Shown: positions 53,497-64,000 of the stretch, piece by piece
Layout of the letters: each line of letters starts with the position of its first letter
Position numbering within the stretch: position 1 is the first letter of the stretch
Source of the DNA: Limnohabitans sp. Rim8
Lineage (GTDB): Bacteria; Pseudomonadota; Gammaproteobacteria; Burkholderiales; Burkholderiaceae_C
Assembly: GCA_945897465.1 (NCBI GenBank)
Contig: CAMDFK010000001.1
Location: forward strand, 163,993-227,992
DNA: 64,000 bases
Direction of reading: 5' to 3'
Position numbers and translations under genes: made by a program
The notes under the pieces: generated by a model
Told to the model about the DNA's origin: nothing
Databases searched by the model: none
What the model saw: the letters and a program-made list of their open reading frames with translations, nothing else

Positions 53497-54978
53497 TCAG
53501 CGCGGCAGGTCGCTTTTACCCATCAGGAATTCGTCGACCGCGCGTGCGGCTTGGCGGCCTTCGCGGATCGCCCAGACGACCAAGGACTGACCTCGGCGCA
53601 TGTCGCCAGCGGCAAACACTTTGTTCACATTGGTGGCATAGCCGCCGGTGAAGTCGGTGCTGGCCTTGGCGTTGCCACGGGCGTCCTTGTCGATGCCAAA
53701 GGCGTCGAGCACGGTGGCGACCGGGTTGGTGAAACCCATGGCCAGCAAGACCATGTCGGCTTTGTATTGCTTCTCGGTGCCGGGCACCTCAATCATCTTG
53801 CCTTCTTTGAATTCGACATGCACCGTCGTCAATCCGGTGACTTTGCCTTTTTCGCCCATGAACGCCTTGGTGGAGATGGCGAATTCGCGCTGCAGCAGGC
53901 CTTTTTCGGCGCTTTCGTCGTGGCTGGAGCTGGTGCGCAGCTTCATGGGCCAGTAAGGCCAAACCAGCGCTTTGTTTTCCTTCTCGGGCGGCTCAGGCAT
54001 CACCTCGAACTGGGTCACGCTCACGGCGCCATGGCGTGTGCTGGTGCCCACGCAGTCGCTGCCGGTGTCGCCGCCGCCGATCACGATGACGTGCTTGCCG
54101 TCCGCACGCAATTGGCCTTTGAGCTTGTCGCCCGCATTGACTTTGTTTTGCTGAGGCAGGAATTCCATCGCGAAGTGGATGCCGTCCAGGTCGCGACCGG
54201 GCACGGGCAAGTCACGCGACTGCTCGGAACCGCCAGTCAACAAAACTGCGTCAAAGTCTTTCTTGAGCTGTTCAGCCGAGATGGTTTCCTTGGCCCAGTT
54301 GGTGACCTTGGAATCCTTGGGCCACTCGCCTACCAGCACGCTGGTGCGGATCTTCACGCCTTCGGCTTCGAGCTGCTGCACGCGGCGGTCGATGTGCGTC
54401 TTTTCCATCTTGAAGTCGGGGATGCCGTAACGCAGCAAGCCGCCCACGCGGTCGTTCTTCTCGAACAAGGTCACGTCGTGGCCAGCGCGTGCCAGCTGCT
54501 GGGCAGCGGCCAGGCCTGCAGGGCCTGCGCCAATGATGGCCACGGTTTTTCCAGTCTTGACCTTGGCAGGACGGGGCGTGACCCAGCCTTCGGCCCAAGC
54601 GCGGTCGATGATGGCGTGCTCGATGGACTTGATGCCCACGGCGTCGTCGTTGAAGTTGACCACGCATGCGGCTTCGCAAGGCGCGGGGCAGATGCGGCCA
54701 GTGAACTCGGGGAAGTTGTTGGTGCTGTGCAGCACCTCGATCGCGTTCTTCCAGTCGCCCTGGTACACCAGGTCGTTGAAGTCCGGGATGATGTTGTTGA
54801 CCGGGCAGCCGATGTTGCAAAACGGTGTGCCGCAATCCATGCAACGCGCCGCTTGGGTTTTGGACTGCTCGGGCGTCAAGCCGATCACGAACTCGCCGTA
54901 GTTCTTCAATCGCTCGGTGACGGGTTTGTAGCCCTCTTCGATGCGCTCAAATTCCATGAAACCAGTGATTTTTCCCAT
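53497..54978 (-). CDS. gltD: Glutamate synthase small subunit
   Basis: NADPH-oxidising flavoprotein subunit of GOGAT. N-terminal cysteines for iron-sulfur clusters appear in [18 protein letters not shown] and [10 protein letters not shown]. The FAD site is [18 protein letters not shown]; the NADPH site is [17 protein letters not shown]. The product is 493 residues. It starts 29 bases after gltB and is followed by three hairpins. Confidence 0.96.
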   Translation of the reverse strand: MGKITGFMEFERIEEGYKPVTERLKNYGEFVIGLTPEQSKTQAARCMDCGTPFCNIGCPVNNIIPDFNDLVYQGDWKNAIEVLHSTNNFPEFTGRICPAPCEAACVVNFNDDAVGIKSIEHAIIDRAWAEGWVTPRPAKVKTGKTVAIIGAGPAGLAAAQQLARAGHDVTLFEKNDRVGGLLRYGIPDFKMEKTHIDRRVQQLEAEGVKIRTSVLVGEWPKDSKVTNWAKETISAEQLKKDFDAVLLTGGSEQSRDLPVPGRDLDGIHFAMEFLPQQNKVNAGDKLKGQLRADGKHVIVIGGGDTGSDCVGTSTRHGAVSVTQFEVMPEPPEKENKALVWPYWPMKLRTSSSHDESAEKGLLQREFAISTKAFMGEKGKVTGLTTVHVEFKEGKMIEVPGTEKQYKADMVLLAMGFTNPVATVLDAFGIDKDARGNAKASTDFTGGYATNVNKVFAAGDMRRGQSLVVWAIREGRQAARAVDEFLMGKSDLPR

Positions 54979-55007
54979 GATGTTTCCTTAGCTTCTTGAC
55001 GTGGGGC

Positions 55008-59711
<4,704 letters not shown>

Positions 59712-59756
59712 GGGCGCTCCTAAGGGTTTTCACGCAGACCGAAGAGTGTAGTGCAC

Positions 59757-59773
59757 TGCACCATCCATGCCAA
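59757..59773 (-). promoter_or_regulatory. Candidate sigma-54 promoter of gltBD
   Basis: The minus strand reads TTGGCATGGATGGTGCA, which has GG and GC ten bases apart and matches YTGGCACGRNNNTTGCW at 12 of 14 defined positions. It lies about 45 bases upstream of the gltB ATG, leaving room for a leader of some 35 bases. A REP hairpin begins six bases further upstream. Confidence 0.45.
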
Positions 59774-59778
59774 ACTTT

Positions 59779-59803
59779 TTAATTGGGGTCAGATCCCAAT
59801 TAA
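59779..59803 (+). repeat. REP hairpin, left copy
   Basis: TTAATTGGG and CCCAATTAA form a perfect 9-base stem around GTCAGAT. The right copy carries the same sequence on the other strand. Confidence 0.85.
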
Positions 59804-59826
59804 TTTCGCTTTTGTTCAGGTCCTGA

Positions 59827-59843
59827 TTTAATTGGGGACAGAT
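59827..59843 (+). repeat. Partial REP copy at the 3' end of the transposase gene
   Basis: TTTAATTGGGGACAGAT repeats the left arm and loop region with one change (GACAGAT for GTCAGAT). The right arm is lost. It ends at the stop codon of the transposase gene and contains GGGGACAGA, also found in the ugpE-ugpC hairpin. Confidence 0.65.
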
Positions 59844-60539
59844 TCATTCAAGAGTCTTTTTGGCAGGTCGCCCCGCCTTGCCCGGCACCAAGCGCCGCTG
59901 GGTGGCTTGCTGCAAGCCCCCGACAAAGTCGGCCGACCCTAACGCCCAACCCGACAAGGCACTTTGTGTGAGTTGCTCCTTTTCGCGTTGCGCGAGGCCC
60001 GTATGCACCAGCTCGGCATACGCCGCCTCCCGAGCGAACGGGGTATTGCCCAAGCCCCAAAACAGGGCATGTGGGGTCACCCATTTGTCGCTCAACTGCC
60101 CAATACAGTGCCTGTGGCTGGACCATTTGAAGTCGGCGGCTTGAGCCACCATGCCAGCCCGCACCGGGTTCAGGTCGATGTAGACCATGCAGGCCAACAA
60201 ATAGCGCTCGCTTTCAATCAGGTTGCTGCGGTAACGCCCCTCCCACAGCGTGCCCGTGCGCTGGTGCCGCAAATTGAAATAGCGCACATAAGCCCGCCCC
60301 ACCGCCTGCATCATCTGCGGCAAGCCCTCATCGGTTTCGGGCGTGAGCAGCAAATGGAAGTGGTTGTCCATGATCACATAGGCATGGATGGCCACCTTGA
60401 AAGCCTGCGCATGCTCTTGCCACAGCGCCAGCAAACGCTCGCGGTCCGCATCGTCGCGCACGATGGCTTGGCGGTCATTGCCGCGCTGAATGACATGGTG
60501 CGGGTAAGCGGCAACGGTGAGGCGGGGTTGGCGGGCCAT
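59844..60539 (-). CDS. REP-associated tyrosine transposase (RAYT, Y1/IS200-like)
   Basis: Single-strand-specific HUH nuclease thought to spread REP sequences. N-terminal RQPRLTVAAYPHHVIQRGNDRQAI starts the Y1 domain. The HUH pair is in YVIMDNHFHLLL. The catalytic tyrosine is probably in GRAYVRYFN, and GTLWEGRYRSNLIESERYLLACMVYIDLNPVRAGMV is the RAYT hallmark. A basic C-terminal tail (PGKAGRPAKKTLE) follows. The 231-residue reading frame is intact, so the enzyme may be active. Confidence 0.92.
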   Translation of the reverse strand: MARQPRLTVAAYPHHVIQRGNDRQAIVRDDADRERLLALWQEHAQAFKVAIHAYVIMDNHFHLLLTPETDEGLPQMMQAVGRAYVRYFNLRHQRTGTLWEGRYRSNLIESERYLLACMVYIDLNPVRAGMVAQAADFKWSSHRHCIGQLSDKWVTPHALFWGLGNTPFAREAAYAELVHTGLAQREKEQLTQSALSGWALGSADFVGGLQQATQRRLVPGKAGRPAKKTLE

Positions 60540-60563
60540 GGAAATCCTGTGAAGAGGAGATCA

Positions 60564-60592
60564 GTTTAATTGGGATCTGACCCCAATTAAAC
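60564..60592 (-). repeat. REP hairpin, right copy (inverted)
   Basis: GTTTAATTGGG pairs perfectly with CCCAATTAAAC around ATCTGAC, an 11-base stem. On the minus strand the loop reads GTCAGAT, identical to the left copy. Confidence 0.85.
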
Positions 60593-60643
60593 TTTTTATG
60601 TGCAAAATAAACACTTAATAATGAACATTTGCACGAGGTCCTG

Positions 60644-62188
60644 ATGAAACGTTTATTCAAAGCCTTGACTTTATCCCTGTCGCTTTGGCTATCCCTTAAC
60701 CTGAACGCCATGACCCTAGAGCGCGTAGGCAACGACCTTTTCGCCACGGGACCTACTGTTGATCAGGACTTTTTACAATTCAAGGAGGCTTTGGCCCAAG
60801 GTGGTATCGAGCGCTTGATTTTGGTCAACGGCCCGGGCGGTGACCTCTGGACCGGCATGCAAGTGGCGCGCATGGTGCAAAACGCCAAAATTAAAACGGT
60901 GGCGTCCGGTTTATGCATGTCTGCTTGTTCTTTGATTTTTATGGCGGGTCAGGAACGCGCATTTGGCACGGGTAGCTTGCCAAGAACCACCATGGTCGGC
61001 ATCCACGGCGCACATGACAAGGACTCGAAACGGGTCAACACCACGCACATGCCTCAGATGTATGCCTTGTACAAACAACAAATGGGTGAAAAATTTGATG
61101 CCACAGTGATCAATCAAGCGCTCTACGACATCAAGGAGGCAGCAGGTTTTCTGCGTATCCGGGAAGTGCAGCGCACACTTGAAAAAGACCGCACGCCTTG
61201 GTTCTGCCCCACGGGTCAAACGCCTTTTGAACAATGCCAGCAACACATCGGCAAAGACGCCTTCAGTCTGGGCGTCGTGACACAAAAAGAAACAGTGGCT
61301 CTTCAATTGCCTGAAAGCATGAGAGTTCAACTTGGTTTTTTTGGTAAGTCCTTGGGCGACCCGATCACAGATATGCAAGACCGCGCAGAGGCTTTGGTGG
61401 ACGGGCTTTGTAAAGGCCAGTTGCTGTGCAAAAACATTGGCCAACGCACCATCAACAATTACCTCAGCGCGAACCATAACAAAGCCATCGCTGTAGGTTG
61501 GGGCAAGATGGGATACGGGGTGCGATGGGGCGTAGATGACCCTGGGCAGGCGATATTAAGAGCACTTTACAACTGCAACCACGCCAAGAACAACCCTAAA
61601 CTCTGCCGCCTGGTTTCAGTCAACGAACACGAGGTACTGGCGCTTTACGAGGAGGCGAGTGCCCAAGCTACTGAACTGTTAAAGCAACTGCAAACCCCTG
61701 CACCAGCGCTCATCCAAACAGAACTCGAAGAACCGGGTGCAAACACCCCATCCAAATTGCGCTTGGGATATGGGTTCACTGGCATGACACCCAAAGCACT
61801 TTATGGCATTCAACGCTGGGATACCGGCACTCTGGTTCAAGCACTGAAACAAAAGGAGCGTCCAGTTGTTATTGATGTAGCCAACTTTGGACCTGTGATT
61901 CCCGGCGCACTGAATTTTCTTAACGGTGGCCTGGCTTTCGAGGATGGAAAATTGGACCAACCCTATGCCGAGCGCTTTAGCCATATGCTGCTGGCTGCGG
62001 CGCCCAATTTGGAACAGCCTGTGGTGTTTTATTGCGCCAGCTCAGAATGCTGGCTGTCGGTGAATGCCGCCATGCGCGCTCGCCAGTTGGGCTACACCCA
62101 AGTCATCTGGTACCGAGGGGGAATGGCCGCATGGAAGCAAGCAAGCCTACCCACAGTGCACAGGGCGCCTGTGGCTGTCATTTACTGA
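60644..62188 (+). CDS. Exported ClpP-like / rhodanese fusion protein, function unknown
   Basis: A 514-residue product with a signal peptide (LFKALTLSLSLWLSLNLNA). Residues 25-220 resemble periplasmic ClpP/crotonase-fold serine proteases of the COG3904 kind: oxyanion-type NGPGGD at 62-67, a candidate nucleophile Ser93 in GLCMSACSLIFMAG, and candidate His121 in MVGIHGAHD. Residues 240-330 are cysteine-rich (NNYLSANHNKAIAVGWGKMG, CNHAKNNPKLCRLV), loosely like DUF4189. Residues 379-505 form a rhodanese domain with active Cys464 in CASSECW and WYRGGMAAWK. GAGG stands eight bases before the ATG. I know of no named family with this architecture; the roles of the parts are inference. Confidence 0.7.
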   Translation: MKRLFKALTLSLSLWLSLNLNAMTLERVGNDLFATGPTVDQDFLQFKEALAQGGIERLILVNGPGGDLWTGMQVARMVQNAKIKTVASGLCMSACSLIFMAGQERAFGTGSLPRTTMVGIHGAHDKDSKRVNTTHMPQMYALYKQQMGEKFDATVINQALYDIKEAAGFLRIREVQRTLEKDRTPWFCPTGQTPFEQCQQHIGKDAFSLGVVTQKETVALQLPESMRVQLGFFGKSLGDPITDMQDRAEALVDGLCKGQLLCKNIGQRTINNYLSANHNKAIAVGWGKMGYGVRWGVDDPGQAILRALYNCNHAKNNPKLCRLVSVNEHEVLALYEEASAQATELLKQLQTPAPALIQTELEEPGANTPSKLRLGYGFTGMTPKALYGIQRWDTGTLVQALKQKERPVVIDVANFGPVIPGALNFLNGGLAFEDGKLDQPYAERFSHMLLAAAPNLEQPVVFYCASSECWLSVNAAMRARQLGYTQVIWYRGGMAAWKQASLPTVHRAPVAVIY

Positions 62189-62243
62189 CTTAATTAGGCT
62201 TCATTTGACAGCATCGTAGCCTCAATGCTTTTATGCTTGGGCC

Positions 62244-63602
62244 ATGCTCAATAAAACACTTCGCATAGGCGCCGGCGCCGGATATTCGGGCGACCGCATC
62301 CCACCTGCCGTCGAACTGGCCGAAAAGGGCCAGCTCGACTATCTGGTATTCGAGTGCCTGGCTGAGCGAACGATAGCCTTGGCCCAACTCGAACGCTCCA
62401 AAGACCCGGCTGCAGGATTTGACCCGATGTTGGTCGCCCGCATGCGGGCCGTGTTGCCCGCCTGCATTCGCCATGGCACCCGCATCATCAGCAACATGGG
62501 CGCGGCCAACCCGATCCAAGCCGGGCACGCGGTGCTGGCCGTGGCCCGTGAACTGGGTCTGCCCCAAGTCAAAGTGGCGGTGGTACTGGGCGACGATGTG
62601 CTGGCCACCCTGACCCAAACCGGCAGGGCGCTGCCCGTGCTGGAAAGCACGCAAACTTTGGCCGACTTGCAAGCCCAGTTGATTTCAGCCAACGCTTACC
62701 TGGGCGCCGAAGCCTTGCTGCCCGCCTTGCAAACCGACGCGCAGGTCATCATCACAGGCCGCGTGGCCGACCCGGCGCTGTTTTTGGCACCCTTGATGCA
62801 CCACTTTGGCTGGGCCGCTGACGACTGGACGCGCTTGGGCAAAGGCGTGCTGGTCGGGCATTTGCTGGAGTGCGCGGCGCAGATCACCGGAGGCTACTTT
62901 GCCGACCCGGGCTTCAAAGACGTGCCCAACATGGCCCGGCTGGGCTTTCCGCTGGCCGAAGTCAGCGCCTCGGGCGATGCCGTCATCACCAAAGTAGCGG
63001 GCTCGGGCGGCTGCGTCACGGTCGCCACCTGCACCGAGCAGCTGCTTTACGAAATCGAGAACCCCGCTCGCTACCTGCAGCCGGATGTGGTGGCGGATTT
63101 TTCTCAGGTGCAATTGACTCAACTGGGACTGGACCGCGTTCAGGTCACCGGTGGCAGTGGCCACCCACGCACCGAAACGCTCAAGGTCACGCTGGGTTAC
63201 CGCGACGGCTTCATCGGCGAAGGCCAAATCAGCTATGCCGGGCCGGGCGCACAAGCGCGGGGCCAACTGGCGCTGGAGCTGGTGCGACAACGGCTGGCCG
63301 ATGCCGGTTACGGTGAGTTCGAGGCACGATACGAACTGATCGGTGTGAACGCCATCTTTGGACCATCCAGCCCAGCGCGGCCAGAACCCGCCGAAGTGCG
63401 TGCCCGAGTGGCCCTGCGCGTGCCCACTTTGCAACACGCTCAGCATGTAGCGCACGAAGTCGAAGCGCTCTACACCAATGGCCCAGCCGGTGGCGGTGGT
63501 GCCACACGCGCAGTGCGCGAAGTCATCGCAGCCGCCGCCGTGCTCATGCCGCGCAGCGCCGTGCACACCACCACCGTGCTGCTCAACGCCGAAGGACACT
63601 GA
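62244..63602 (+). CDS. AtuA-type DUF1446 protein (acyclic terpene/acyl utilisation family)
   Basis: A 452-residue cytosolic protein beginning LRIGAGAGYSGDRIPPAVELAEKGQLDYLVFECLAERTIALAQ, which is the DUF1446/AtuA signature. GTRIISNMGAANPIQAG and TGRVADPALFLAPLMHHFGW are further family blocks. AtuA is required for citronellol and geraniol catabolism in Pseudomonas, but homologues occur in many acyl-CoA clusters, so the substrate here is open. The partner domain, fused in some members, is a separate ORF one base downstream. Confidence 0.85.
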   Translation: MLNKTLRIGAGAGYSGDRIPPAVELAEKGQLDYLVFECLAERTIALAQLERSKDPAAGFDPMLVARMRAVLPACIRHGTRIISNMGAANPIQAGHAVLAVARELGLPQVKVAVVLGDDVLATLTQTGRALPVLESTQTLADLQAQLISANAYLGAEALLPALQTDAQVIITGRVADPALFLAPLMHHFGWAADDWTRLGKGVLVGHLLECAAQITGGYFADPGFKDVPNMARLGFPLAEVSASGDAVITKVAGSGGCVTVATCTEQLLYEIENPARYLQPDVVADFSQVQLTQLGLDRVQVTGGSGHPRTETLKVTLGYRDGFIGEGQISYAGPGAQARGQLALELVRQRLADAGYGEFEARYELIGVNAIFGPSSPARPEPAEVRARVALRVPTLQHAQHVAHEVEALYTNGPAGGGGATRAVREVIAAAAVLMPRSAVHTTTVLLNAEGH

Positions 63603-63603
63603 C

Positions 63604-63906
63604 ATGCTGCTGCGCGACATCGCCCACACCCGCACTGGCGACAAAGGCAACCGGTCCACCTTGTCGGTCATCGCTTACGACCCAAAAGACTATGCCCTGC
63701 TGGAACAGCACCTGAGCGCCGAACGGGTGCAGGCCCACTTTGCAGGCACGGTGCATGGCCCGGTGGAACGCTACGCCCTGCCCCAACTGGGCGCACTCAA
63801 CTTTGTCATGCACCAATCGCTGGGCGGCGGCGTAACACGGTCTTTGGCCCTCGACGCCCACGGGAAATGCCTGAGTGCGCACCTGCTGACATTTATGATT
63901 GAATGA
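63604..63906 (+). CDS. Small AtuA-associated protein (C-terminal partner domain)
   Basis: A 100-residue product: MLLRDIAHTRTGDKGNRSTLSVIAYDPKDYALLEQHLSAERVQAHF, then RYALPQLGALNFVMHQSLGGGVTRSLALDAHGKCLSAHLLTF. The RTGDKGN and LGGGVTRSL blocks match the small domain found behind DUF1446 proteins, either fused or separate. It starts one base after the large ORF and is surely co-translated. It probably forms a complex with the DUF1446 protein; the activity is unknown. Confidence 0.82.
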   Translation: MLLRDIAHTRTGDKGNRSTLSVIAYDPKDYALLEQHLSAERVQAHFAGTVHGPVERYALPQLGALNFVMHQSLGGGVTRSLALDAHGKCLSAHLLTFMIE

Positions 63907-63929
63907 TTGTTTGACCCACTGGAGAACCC

Positions 63930-64000
63930 ATGAAACGTTTGCGCATCGCCTCTTTGTTGTCTGCCGCCTTGGGCCTTGGCCTTGTCGCCTCCCAAGCGCT
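63930..64000 (+). CDS. N-terminal signal peptide of an exported protein, cut by the window end
   Basis: Only 23 codons are visible: MKRLRIASLLSAALGLGLVA and then SQA, a typical Sec signal peptide with basic n-region. GGAG lies six bases before the ATG. In this family of organisms a tripartite-tricarboxylate-type substrate-binding receptor (Bug/TctC) often follows DUF1446 genes, but nothing in the visible part proves it. Confidence 0.65.
   Translation, partial: MKRLRIASLLSAALGLGLVASQA

Larger units (their letters stand above)
59775..60595. mobile_element. REP-associated transposase module with inverted REP flanks
   Basis: A tyrosine-transposase gene is enclosed by two copies of the same palindromic hairpin in opposite orientation. 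The hairpins are extended by A/T tracts (ACTTTTT on the left, CTTTTT on the right). A third, partial copy lies inside at the 3' end of the gene. This is the layout of a RAYT/REP unit. Target duplications are not evident, as usual for this class. Confidence 0.75.

Noticed and set aside
59747-59760. AGTGCACT palindrome before gltB as an operator
   Set aside because: The perfect core is only eight bases, and it overlaps the -12 end of the sigma-54 candidate, so it was not listed separately.

Overview
The window is a dense, GC-rich chromosomal segment of a betaproteobacterium. Order Burkholderiales, family Comamonadaceae (Limnohabitans, Rhodoferax or Hydrogenophaga-like) fits best. The inference rests on gene order: mla genes - bolA - murA - hisGDCBHA...F...IE - hinT - tatABC - degQ-type protease; pilB/C/D - coaE - zapD - yacG - Nudix - DUF815 - argJ - secA - DUF721; sspB - sspA - petCBA. 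It is mostly core chromosome with a few accessory insertions. No intergenic stretch reaches 300 bases, and I see no rRNA, CRISPR array or prophage.

Layout. 1-3 kb: the end of a glycerol-3-phosphate uptake operon (ugpA', ugpE, ugpC, ugpQ) with a REP-like hairpin between ugpE and ugpC. 3-7 kb: hemA, prfA, prmC and grxD, closed by a UUCG-loop terminator. 7-13.5 kb: a lytic transglycosylase with proS, divergent rppH, then proB, obg, rpmA and rplU. 13.6-19.7 kb: ispB, then pilB-like/pilC/pilD with coaE, zapD and yacG. 19.7-25.2 kb (minus strand): secA, argJ, a DUF815 ATPase and a Nudix hydrolase, the last three joined by 4-base overlaps. 25.4-30 kb: a DUF721/DciA gene, a tRNA-Thr, sspB/sspA and the cytochrome bc1 operon. 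30-35.3 kb: mscL, pdxA, a Nif3-family gene, an HtrA protease and tatABC.

35.4-47.8 kb carries the histidine operon on the minus strand, downstream of murA. It is broken twice by accessory genes. A mutarotase, a zeta-toxin-family kinase and a 73-residue ORF sit between hisA and hisF. A GNAT gene and two toxin-antitoxin pairs (ParD-like/RelE-like and YefM/YoeB) sit between hisF and hisI. 47.8-53.4 kb holds an ABC-2 exporter and a complete mlaFEDACB lipid-transport set. 53.5-59.7 kb encodes glutamate synthase (gltD, gltB), preceded by a close match to a sigma-54 promoter.

From 59.8 kb the character changes. A REP-associated tyrosine transposase lies between two inverted copies of a perfect REP-type hairpin. 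Next comes an unusual exported protein that joins a ClpP-like serine protease fold, a cysteine-rich middle module and a C-terminal rhodanese domain; this is the most novel-looking gene here. The window ends with an AtuA-type (DUF1446) gene, its small partner, and the signal peptide of a further exported protein.
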